Source: CAYWFP01 sp964457365 (GTDB lineage Bacteria; Planctomycetota; SZUA-567). Taken from it: 13,773 nt of DNA. The stretch covers positions 1 to 13,773 of the forward strand of contig CAYWFP010000100.1 of NCBI GenBank assembly GCA_964457365.1, in the 5' to 3' direction. Positions 6,715 through 13,590 of the stretch are shown piece after piece (position 1 is the first letter of the stretch; each line of letters begins with the position of its first letter). The notes under the pieces were generated by a model, which was not told where the DNA came from, did no database searches, and was given only the letters and a program-made list of their open reading frames with translations. The translations under genes were made by a program, and so were the position numbers.

Positions 6715-6720
6715 TATAAT
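6715..6720 (+). promoter_or_regulatory. Consensus -10 box of the isc operon
   Basis: TATAAT is a perfect -10 hexamer 32 bases before the iscS ATG. No -35 box is recognisable 16-19 bases upstream (CATGCG at the 17-base spacing), which suggests an activator-dependent promoter. The leader contains the palindrome GGGGATCCCC (6731-6740), just before the GAGGG ribosome-binding site (6741-6745). Confidence 0.5.
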
Positions 6721-6752
6721 AAGGATGAGGGGGGATCCCCGAGGGCAAGCAC

Positions 6753-7937
6753 ATGAGCGAAGACAACGCGATTTATCTGGACAACGCCGCCACCACCCGC
6801 GTCGCGCCGGAGGTCTTCGAGGCGATGGCGCCGTACTTCCGCGAGCATTACGGCAACGCCTCGGCGAAATATTATTCGCTTGGCCAGACCGCACGGCAGG
6901 CCGTCCGCCGCGCGCGCGTGCAACTGGCGGAATTGATCGGCGCGCAGGTGCCCGCCGACGAGGACCATCCGGGCGAGATCGTCTTCACCGGCGGCGCCAC
7001 CGAGAGCAACAACTGGGTTCTCACCCACGCCACCCACGGCCCGCGGAAGCACCTGGTGATCGGTGGCGTGGAGCATCACGCGGTGATGGAGGTGGCCGAG
7101 CACCTGGAGACGATGCACGGCGTCGAGGTGACGCGCGTGCCGGTCGACGCATCCGGCCGCGTGGATCCGGCGGCGGTAGCCGAGGCGGTGCGCGCGGAGA
7201 CGGCGCTGGTGAGCGTGATGCTGGCCAACAACGAGGTCGGGACGCTCCAACCGGTGCGCGAGATCGCCCGCATCGCCCACGATCACGGCGCGCTGATGCA
7301 CACCGACGCGGTACAGGCGGTGGGGAAGATCCTCGTGAACGCGGACGAGCTGGAGGTCGACCTGCTGAGCCTCTCGGCGCACAAGTTTTACGGTCCCAAG
7401 GGCGTCGGCGCGCTCTACATCCGCCGCGGCACGCGCCTGGAGCCGTGGATGCGCGGCGGCGGGCAGGAGAACCGGCGCCGGGCGGGGACGCTGAACGTGC
7501 CTGGCATCGTCGGCCTCGGCGCGGCGGCGGCACTGGCCGCGACACGGATGCACGCGGAGGCCGAGCGCCAGCGCGAACTGGTCGAGCGGCTCTGGGAGGG
7601 ACTGAGCGTCATCCCGCAGGCGACCCGCAACGGCGATCCGAAGAAGCGGCTGCCGAACATCCTCAACGTCCGTTTCGCCGGGGTCGAGGGCGAGGCGATC
7701 CTGATGTATCTGGACATGCAGGGCGTCCAGGTGGCTTCCGGCTCGGCCTGCGCCACCGACAGCCTGGAGCCCTCGCACGTGTTGCTGGCCATGGGCGTGC
7801 CGCAGGAGGAGGCGCACGGTTCGATCCGTTTCAGCCTCGGATGCGAGACCACCGCCGCGGACATCGACCGCGTGCTGACGGTGCTGCCCGAACAGGTGCA
7901 GACGCTGCGGGCGATGAGCGTGACCTGGAAGGGTTGA
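6753..7937 (+). CDS. iscS: Cysteine desulfurase, IscS/NifS type
   Basis: PLP enzyme that removes sulfur from L-cysteine and passes it as a persulfide to the scaffold protein (IscU, encoded two genes downstream). At 394 residues it is of normal length. The N-terminus has the family signature IYLDNAATTRVAPEV; GATESNN binds the cofactor phosphate region; K211 in SLSAHKFYGPKG forms the PLP Schiff base; and C333 in SGSACATDSLEPSHVL is the sulfur-carrying catalytic Cys on the mobile loop, as in group I enzymes. The GAGGG ribosome-binding site is at 6741-6745. It is the first gene of the operon, and the next gene begins one base after its stop. No iscR repressor gene is nearby. A NifS designation would be equally defensible by sequence; the partner scaffold argues for general Fe-S assembly. 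Confidence 0.95.
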   Translation: MSEDNAIYLDNAATTRVAPEVFEAMAPYFREHYGNASAKYYSLGQTARQAVRRARVQLAELIGAQVPADEDHPGEIVFTGGATESNNWVLTHATHGPRKHLVIGGVEHHAVMEVAEHLETMHGVEVTRVPVDASGRVDPAAVAEAVRAETALVSVMLANNEVGTLQPVREIARIAHDHGALMHTDAVQAVGKILVNADELEVDLLSLSAHKFYGPKGVGALYIRRGTRLEPWMRGGGQENRRRAGTLNVPGIVGLGAAAALAATRMHAEAERQRELVERLWEGLSVIPQATRNGDPKKRLPNILNVRFAGVEGEAILMYLDMQGVQVASGSACATDSLEPSHVLLAMGVPQEEAHGSIRFSLGCETTAADIDRVLTVLPEQVQTLRAMSVTWKG

Positions 7938-7938
7938 G

Positions 7939-9888
7939 ATGGCCGAGCCGTTCGACTTCAACCCCGCCGAGAACGGGCAGGCCGGCCGTACTTTCGCGCC
8001 GCTCACCGAGGCGGGGGAGTATGTCGACCCGGTGTGGGTCTTCGGCGGCTTTCTGGGCGTGGCGCTGCTGGCGGCGATCCTGATCGCGGTGCAGCGGCAG
8101 TTGAACAAGCGGAGCCGACCCAAGACGGTCAATCATGCGCCGCTTCTGCGCCCGGTGGAGAGTTCGCCGCGCCGCGAGGCGATGTTCCGCAACGCGCCGC
8201 AGACGGGCTCCTACGCCGCCCGCCCGCCCGAGGCCGATACGCGCCGCCGCGAGGAGGCCGGACCGTCGACCGACGCGGTCCACCGCCTGCCGGGCGGTTC
8301 GCTCAACGTCGCCGCCGGCGCGGAGATGCGCTGCAACTTTCTCGGGCAGAAGCAGGCCTTCGCCGTCAAGGTCGAACGCGTCGAGGAGGAGGGCATTGTC
8401 ATCGAACTGCCCGAGACCGAGCCCGACAAGACCGCCACCCTCTTCGACCTCGCCGACTTCGGCTACGAGAAGAAGCTGGAGTACATCCCGGTGCAGAAGG
8501 GCGCCTGGGCGCGCTGTTTCGTCGTCCTCGACGAGGTCTTCTGCAGTTTCACCACCGAGATCGACGCGACCGAGCTCGAGCGCTCCAGCCTCTGCCGCCT
8601 GAAACACACCGAGATCGTCCAGGTCACTCCCCGGCACGAGCCGCCGCCGGTGGAGTTCGCCGCGCGGTTGCGCTTCCGCTACATGCCCTACCACGCGCGC
8701 TACGATTTCAGCAACGCGCCCGAGAGCATGGTCAAGGAGGGCGTCGGCCAGTTGGAGACGCTCGCCGTCGACGGCTGCGTCCTGCGCACCAAGGCCGCGT
8801 TCCAGTACGCCATCGGCGGGCAGGTGCAGTTTCCCCTCAAGGTCCTCGACGACGAGCCCGACTTCACCGCCGAGCTCTCCGTGGAGAACGTCGAGAAGCT
8901 CGAGAAGGACCGCGGCCTGCGTCTCAAGCTGCGTTTCGTCGAACTCGACCGCGAGGCGCGCAAGATCCTCCAGCGCGCGGTGCACATGATCCGCCTGGCC
9001 AACGAGAACCGCCGCCGGATCAAGCGCCGCACCAAGAGCGGGCGTTTCGTCCGCGAACCCGAAGGGAAGAAAGCGCCGGCACGCGTCCGGACGGACGGGG
9101 GGACGGTCCCGGCGGCGCAGCCCGCGCCCGAGGGGAAGCCGACGAGCACGATTTTCGACCGGTTGCGCGAGCCGGTTCTTGACGACGCGAGCACCCGCGT
9201 CTTCACCAACGGCATGAAGCTGCACTTCCGGAGCGAATCCCGCGGGCTGGCCTTCGTGGCGCCGGTGATCAACGTCTCCGAGAACGACTTCGTCGTCACC
9301 CTGCCCAAGCCCGAACCCGGCGGCGAGACGCTGCGCGAGGGCGACCGCGTGGCCTGCACCGTCCGCCTCGGCAACGCCTTCTACGGCTTCGAGACCGACG
9401 TGACCGAACTGTTGCACGGGGCGCTGCGCGCCTGCCGGCTGGCGCACGCGGACGAGTTGACCCTGACGCGCAGCCGGGCGTTCTACCGCGTCGATTCGGA
9501 CCTCCCGGCGACGTTCCACGTCATGCCCCGGTCGATGCAGGAGAACGACATCGACGTCTTCTTCGACCAGGTGCAGCGGCAGGAAAGCCCGCGCGAGAGC
9601 GGCCGCGTGATCGACCTGAGCCTCGGCGGCTGCTGCCTGCGCACGAAGTCGCCGTATTTCTTCGCGCCCGACCAGGTGCTGCAGGTCTGGCTCGAGTTGC
9701 CGGAGAACGACGCGAAGGCCGCGCCGGAGGATCCGGCGCAGGCGGTGGTCCTGCGCTGCGTCGTGGTGCGCAGCGCGCCGCTGCCGGCGAAGGAGGGGCG
9801 CGGCAGCACGCTGCACCTGAAATTCCGCGATCTGGACGAGAAGACCCAGCAGACGCTGGGCGATTATATCGAAGTGCTGCTCGATTGA
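7939..9888 (+). CDS. Membrane-anchored tandem YcgR/PilZ-like c-di-GMP receptor
   Basis: 649 residues. A short polar N-terminus and a membrane helix (about 32-51) precede a basic linker and two copies of a two-part module: a split-barrel domain like the YcgR N-terminal part, then a PilZ-like barrel. Unit 1 spans about 115-355, unit 2 about 415-649. The copies align at conserved places, for example LAVDGCVLRTK with LSLGGCCLRTK and LRLKLRFVELD with LHLKFRDLD. Unit 2 has both c-di-GMP motifs, RxxxR (R513, R517) and DxSxxG (D559, S561, G564). In unit 1 the matching positions are H233/P237 and T274/A276, so it probably does not bind by the known mode. The start lies one base after the iscS stop, with GGAAGGG just upstream, implying coupled translation. 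I read it as a c-di-GMP-responsive membrane protein; why it sits between iscS and iscU is unknown. Confidence 0.85.
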   Translation: MAEPFDFNPAENGQAGRTFAPLTEAGEYVDPVWVFGGFLGVALLAAILIAVQRQLNKRSRPKTVNHAPLLRPVESSPRREAMFRNAPQTGSYAARPPEADTRRREEAGPSTDAVHRLPGGSLNVAAGAEMRCNFLGQKQAFAVKVERVEEEGIVIELPETEPDKTATLFDLADFGYEKKLEYIPVQKGAWARCFVVLDEVFCSFTTEIDATELERSSLCRLKHTEIVQVTPRHEPPPVEFAARLRFRYMPYHARYDFSNAPESMVKEGVGQLETLAVDGCVLRTKAAFQYAIGGQVQFPLKVLDDEPDFTAELSVENVEKLEKDRGLRLKLRFVELDREARKILQRAVHMIRLANENRRRIKRRTKSGRFVREPEGKKAPARVRTDGGTVPAAQPAPEGKPTSTIFDRLREPVLDDASTRVFTNGMKLHFRSESRGLAFVAPVINVSENDFVVTLPKPEPGGETLREGDRVACTVRLGNAFYGFETDVTELLHGALRACRLAHADELTLTRSRAFYRVDSDLPATFHVMPRSMQENDIDVFFDQVQRQESPRESGRVIDLSLGGCCLRTKSPYFFAPDQVLQVWLELPENDAKAAPEDPAQAVVLRCVVVRSAPLPAKEGRGSTLHLKFRDLDEKTQQTLGDYIEVLLD

Positions 9889-9904
9889 CGCCCGCTGCGG
9901 GCGT
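9888..9904 (+). repeat. GC-rich hairpin between the PilZ gene and iscU
   Basis: ACGCCCGC-T-GCGGGCGT is a perfect 8-bp inverted repeat around one base. It starts on the last base of the PilZ stop codon and ends just before the iscU ribosome-binding region (GAGAGAGG, 9907-9914). It lacks a U-tract, so it more likely protects or partly attenuates the operon transcript than terminates it. Confidence 0.5.
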
Positions 9905-9921
9905 GGAGAGAGAGGAACCGA

Positions 9922-10308
9922 ATGTACAACGAGACGGTCATGGATCACGCCACCAAGCCGCGCAACGTCGGCGAGGTGGAGAACGCCGACGGCGTGGGCG
10001 AGGTGGGCAACCCGACCTGCGGCGACATGATGCGCATCACCATCCGCGTCGCCGACGAGCGCATCGCCGACTGCCGCTTCAAGACCCTCGGCTGCGGCGC
10101 GGCCATCGCCTGCAGTTCGATGACCACGGAGCTCGCGCGCGGCCGGACCCTCGCCGAGGCCGAGGCGTTGACGCGCGCGGAAGTGGCCGAGTCGCTCGGG
10201 GGCTTGCCGCCGGAGAAGATGCACTGCTCCAATCTCGCCGCCGACGGCCTGCACGCGGCTATCGCCGATTACCGCGCGCGCCAGGGCGGCACGAAGGATT
10301 CGGCATGA
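9922..10308 (+). CDS. iscU: Fe-S cluster scaffold protein IscU
   Basis: Assembles [2Fe-2S] clusters from iron and IscS-derived sulfur and hands them to target proteins in the cytosol. 128 residues, the normal length of IscU or the NifU N-terminal domain. All ligands are present: C33 and D35 in GNPTCGD, C58 in LGCGAAIA, and H101/C102 in KMHCSN. An extra Cys (C64) follows where E. coli IscU has Ser, and C51 is also additional. LPPEK at 95-99 occupies the place of the LPPVK motif that the HscA chaperone recognises in E. coli; no hscA or hscB gene is in the window. There is no zinc-type insert of the SufU kind. An AGAGGA site lies at 9911-9916. The stop overlaps the apbE start (ATGA), so the two are translationally coupled. 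Confidence 0.95.
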   Translation: MYNETVMDHATKPRNVGEVENADGVGEVGNPTCGDMMRITIRVADERIADCRFKTLGCGAAIACSSMTTELARGRTLAEAEALTRAEVAESLGGLPPEKMHCSNLAADGLHAAIADYRARQGGTKDSA

Positions 10309-11516
10309 GCGAGATGCCGAAGAAGGACGGCAAGCAGCGCCTCGCCGCCTGGGGGCACCTCGCGGCGCTGGTGCTGGGGGCGATCCTGCTGCTGCTGCTG
10401 TTTCCGCCGCGCTCCTGCCGGGAAACCGCGTCGCTGCGTTACGCGTTCGACCGGGCGCCGGTGACGCGGACGCTCGATCCGGTCATGACCACCCGCGCGA
10501 CGGTGACGGTGGTGCCCAACGCCGGCATGCGCGTCTCCCGCGAGGAGGCGGCCGAACGGGCGCTGGCGGCGATCGAGCGCGTGGCGGAATTGATGGGGCC
10601 GGCGGGCGAGAAGAGCGACATCCGCCGGTTCAACGAAGCCGCGCCCGGCGAATGGGTGGCGGTGGATCCGCTGACCTGGCGCGTGCTCGAAGAAGCGCGG
10701 CGGTTCCATATTCTCTCGGGAGGCGCCTTCGACATCACCGTCGGGCCGCTGATGAAGTCGTACGCGTGGTCGCTCCGGGAGGAGGAGGCCCTGCCGTCGC
10801 CGGAGCGGATCGCCAAGGCCCGCGAGACGGTCGGCATGGAGAAGGTGAAGTTCGCGCGCGAGGGCATGCGCGTGGCGCCGGCGCGCGCGGGGATGCGGTT
10901 GGACCTGGGCGCCATCGCCAAGGGCTTCGCCGTGGACCAGGCCATCGCCAGCCTGAAGGCCGACGGCGTCGCCGACGCGCTGGTCGAGGTCGGCGGCGAG
11001 GTGCGCGCCATCGGGCGGGCGCCGATCAGGGGCGCGGCGCAGACGGTGGGCGCCGACGGCGAGGAAGCGCCGACCCGGCCGTGGCGCGTCGGCGTGCGCG
11101 ATCCGCGCGGCGCGGAGGTGCTGACGCAGTTCGAACTGCCGGGCGACCGGGCGGTGGCCACCTCCGGCGATTACGCCAAGTACTTCGAGATCGACGGCGA
11201 GCGCTACTCGCACATCGTCGACCCGCGCACCGGCCGGCCGCGGCGGGGCGGGCTCATCAGCGTCACCGTGGTCGTGCCCGGCTCGTGCCTGCGGGCCGAC
11301 GCGCTGGCCACGACGGTCAGCGTGACGGGCCTGGAGGAGGGCAGGGCGCTGTTGCAGACGTTCCCCGGGGTGGAGTACTGCCTCGTCGACGCGACGGGCG
11401 GCGTGCAGTGCAGCCCCGGCCTGCAGCCGCCGACAAGCGACACGACCGAACCGGCCGCCGAGGACGATGCGGATGAACCGCAGGAACTGCGGCGCGCCGA
11501 TGACGCGGATCCGTGA
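10305..11516 (+). CDS. apbE: FAD:protein FMN transferase (ApbE), membrane-anchored
   Basis: Transfers FMN from FAD to a Thr or Ser of exported target flavoproteins, such as NqrB/NqrC or RnfG/RnfD subunits of ion-pumping complexes. 403 residues. An N-terminal hydrophobic segment (about 17-34) is an uncleaved anchor or signal; PPRSC is not a good lipobox. The core has DLGAIAKGFAVDQA (200-213), ATSGDY (285-290) and SHIVDPRTGRP (H303, D306). ADALAT places D332, A335 and T336 at the positions of the magnesium-binding residues described for the treponemal enzyme. The C-terminal tail is acidic and family-atypical (Glu/Asp-rich, about 375-403); its codons overlap the start of the zinc-ribbon remnant. 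The start codon shares ATGA with the iscU stop. The targets are not in the window. The alternative role as a periplasmic FAD hydrolase, known in treponemes, cannot be ruled out. Confidence 0.93.
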   Translation: MSEMPKKDGKQRLAAWGHLAALVLGAILLLLLFPPRSCRETASLRYAFDRAPVTRTLDPVMTTRATVTVVPNAGMRVSREEAAERALAAIERVAELMGPAGEKSDIRRFNEAAPGEWVAVDPLTWRVLEEARRFHILSGGAFDITVGPLMKSYAWSLREEEALPSPERIAKARETVGMEKVKFAREGMRVAPARAGMRLDLGAIAKGFAVDQAIASLKADGVADALVEVGGEVRAIGRAPIRGAAQTVGADGEEAPTRPWRVGVRDPRGAEVLTQFELPGDRAVATSGDYAKYFEIDGERYSHIVDPRTGRPRRGGLISVTVVVPGSCLRADALATTVSVTGLEEGRALLQTFPGVEYCLVDATGGVQCSPGLQPPTSDTTEPAAEDDADEPQELRRADDADP

Positions 11517-11586
11517 GCGCGATTACTTCGTCTGCGATTACTGCCTGAGCTTTCACTTTCCCGCGCCCGGCCCGCGCACGCGGGGT
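11473..11586 (+). pseudogene. Remnant of a zinc-ribbon protein gene
   Basis: A second frame overlaps the last 44 bases of apbE. From ATG 11473, with GAGGA at 11460-11464 eight bases upstream, it reads MNRRNCGAPM then RDYFVCDYCLSFHFP. This is very like the start of small bacterial zinc-ribbon proteins, which usually read MNCPNCGAPM...YFxCxYCGSFHFP. C6, C21 and C24 are kept, but the first Cys of the first knuckle is Arg (CGC; one base change from TGC). After residue 30 (about 11562) the likeness ends. The frame stays open only because it runs antisense to pheT, which is not evidence of coding. The rest of the gene, normally with a second Cys pair set, seems deleted at the pheT border. A very short functional peptide is possible but less likely. 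Confidence 0.55.
11571..11584. terminator. Small hairpin between convergent apbE and pheT
   Basis: CCCGC-GCAC-GCGGG forms a 5-bp stem with a tetraloop, ending 3 bases before the pheT stop codon on the + side. It could serve both converging transcripts, but neither strand has a U-run after it. Confidence 0.25.
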
Positions 11587-13590
11587 TCACTGCGCCCGCA
11601 GCGTCGCGCCGTCGATCGACGCGGTGAGCTTCTCCACCAGCTTGTCGCGCAGGGCGTTGGCCTCCTCGTCGGTGAGCGAGCGGTCCTCGGCGCGGTAGAT
11701 CACGGCGAAGGCCACGGACTTGGTCCCCGGTTGCAGCCCCTTGCCGCGGTAGACGCTCTCGAGGTGCAGCGACTCCAGGTGCGCGGGCTCCTCGCGAACG
11801 ATCGTTTCGACCTGCCGCCAGGCCACTTCCTCGGGTACCACCAGGGCGATGTCGCGCCGCACCGGCGGGAACTTCGGCAGTGGGACGTAACGCCGCAGTT
11901 GCCGCGGCCGCGAGGCCATGAGGACCAGGTCGACCTGCAGCGCCGAGGGCGCGGCGTTCAGGTCGTGCAACGCCACCTGTTTCGCGTGCAGCGTGCCGAG
12001 CGTGCCGGCGAACTCGCCGTCCAGCAGCAGCCGCGCGCCGCTGCCGTCGGCGTAGGCCGGGCCGATATCGGCGGGTTCCACCGACAGGGCCGCATCGAGG
12101 TACGCCGCGTGCAGGAGCGCCTCCAGCGCGCCGCGGAGGTACGCCGTGCCCCGGTCGTCCAGCAGCGTCAGGCGCAGGAATTCCGCGCGGCCGGAAGCGG
12201 TGTCCATGTAGACGCGGCCGATCTCGAAGAGGCGGACGTCCTCCTCGCCGCGGTTGACGCGTCGCACCTCCAGCAGCGACGGCGTCAGGTCGGTGCGCAG
12301 CACCGGGCGGCGGGCGTTGACCGGGTTCTCGATCCGCACCGGCGTGCCCTCGACGGGGAAGTCCGCCAGCCACTCGCCCGGCACGAACGGGTCGGCAAGG
12401 CATTCGAAGTACCCCAGCCCGGCGAGCACCGTGCGGCAGGTCCGCGCGAGTCCGGCCGTCTCCGCCTCGCGCCCCCTGGCCATCGGCATGGTCAGCCTGC
12501 TCGGCACGCGGTCGAAGCCCACGAGGCGCGCCACCTCCTCGATCAGGTCGATCTCCCGGGTCAGATCCTGCCGGAACGACGGAACGGAGACGGTGATCTT
12601 CTCGTCGTCGTCCGCGACGATGGTCAGCCCGAGGCCGGAGAAGACGCGGGCGACCTCCTCGCGGGTCACATCGAAGCCGAGGAGTTGGTTGCAGCGGGCG
12701 TAGCGCATGGAAACCTCCCACGGCTGCCCCAACTCGGGCGCGGTGTCGATGATGCCGGTGGCGAGCGTTCCGCCGGCCAGCTCGAGAATCAACTGGCACG
12801 CGCGCGCGCCGGCTTCGGCGACGCTCCCCGGGTCGATGCCGCGCTCGAAACGGTAGGAGCTGTCGCTGGCGAGCTTCAATGCCTGGCTGGTGCGGCGCGT
12901 GCTCGGCGGGTCGAAGTACGCCGATTCCAATAACACGTTGGCGGTCTTCTCCGAAACCTCCGACTCCCGCCCGCCCATCACGCCGGCGATGGCCACGGGC
13001 TTCTTCGCGTCGGCGATGACGAGCATCGACGAAGTCAGCCTGCATTCGGTGCCGTCGATGGCGGTGATGGTCTCGCCGTCTCCGGCGCGGCGGACGACGA
13101 CGGTGTGCTCGGCCAGGAGGTCGTAGTCGAAGGCGTGCAGCGGCTGGTTCGTCTCGTAGAGGACGTAGTTGGTGATGTCGACGACGTTGTTGATCGGCCT
13201 GAGGCCCACGGCCTCGATGCGCGCCTTGAGCCAGTCGGGGCTCTCCGTGATGGTGACGTCCCGGATGACGCGGGCGGTATAGCGCGGGCACAAGTCCGGC
13301 GCCTCGACCCTCACCGCCGCGAGCGTGTTCACGTCGGGGCCGGATTCCTCCAGCGTCACCTCCGGCAGCGTCGCGGGCTTGCCGGTCATGCCCGAGAGCT
13401 CGCGCGCGATGCCGTGATGGCAGAGCCAGTCGGGGCGGTTGGTCGTCACCTCGGCCACCAGGCGCGTATCGCCCGGAAGCTGCTCGATCTCCTCGACCGC
13501 GCAGCCGGCGTCGGTGAGCTTGCGCCCCAGTTCCTCGGCGCTCATGCCGGTGGCGACGAGATCGCTCAGCCACTTGTAGGACAGGTTCAT
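11587..13590 (-). CDS. pheT: Phenylalanine-tRNA ligase beta subunit, short form
   Basis: Beta chain of the alpha2-beta2 enzyme that charges tRNA-Phe; it carries editing (B3/B4) and tRNA-contacting domains, while PheS holds the active site. 667 residues against about 790-800 in most bacteria. The N-terminal segment (MNLSYKWLSDLV) runs into TTNRPDWLCHHGIAREL (49-65) almost directly, so the EMAP/OB-fold tRNA-binding domain normally inserted after about residue 40 is missing. Present are B3/B4 (LRPINNVVDITNYVLYETNQ, AIAGVMGG), B5 (about 280-360, SFRQDLTREIDLIEEVARL), the synthetase-like core and a C-terminal anticodon-binding FDX-ACB domain (PKFPPVRRDIALVV to the end). GGAGGA lies six bases before the ATG (13597-13602 on the + strand), a very strong start. 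pheS is not adjacent; the upstream frame overlaps the start by ATGA. The protein ends naturally and is convergent with apbE. Confidence 0.95.
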   Translation of the reverse strand: MNLSYKWLSDLVATGMSAEELGRKLTDAGCAVEEIEQLPGDTRLVAEVTTNRPDWLCHHGIARELSGMTGKPATLPEVTLEESGPDVNTLAAVRVEAPDLCPRYTARVIRDVTITESPDWLKARIEAVGLRPINNVVDITNYVLYETNQPLHAFDYDLLAEHTVVVRRAGDGETITAIDGTECRLTSSMLVIADAKKPVAIAGVMGGRESEVSEKTANVLLESAYFDPPSTRRTSQALKLASDSSYRFERGIDPGSVAEAGARACQLILELAGGTLATGIIDTAPELGQPWEVSMRYARCNQLLGFDVTREEVARVFSGLGLTIVADDDEKITVSVPSFRQDLTREIDLIEEVARLVGFDRVPSRLTMPMARGREAETAGLARTCRTVLAGLGYFECLADPFVPGEWLADFPVEGTPVRIENPVNARRPVLRTDLTPSLLEVRRVNRGEEDVRLFEIGRVYMDTASGRAEFLRLTLLDDRGTAYLRGALEALLHAAYLDAALSVEPADIGPAYADGSGARLLLDGEFAGTLGTLHAKQVALHDLNAAPSALQVDLVLMASRPRQLRRYVPLPKFPPVRRDIALVVPEEVAWRQVETIVREEPAHLESLHLESVYRGKGLQPGTKSVAFAVIYRAEDRSLTDEEANALRDKLVEKLTASIDGATLRAQ

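Noticed and set aside
7831..10254. An 807-codon minus-strand frame opposite the PilZ gene and iscU
   Set aside because: A shadow frame: no start signal, biased composition, and it crosses three well-supported genes.
11467..12933. A 488-codon + strand frame beginning with the zinc-ribbon sequence
   Set aside because: Beyond about 11586 it is exactly antisense to pheT and shows no protein-like character; only the first 30 residues resemble a family.
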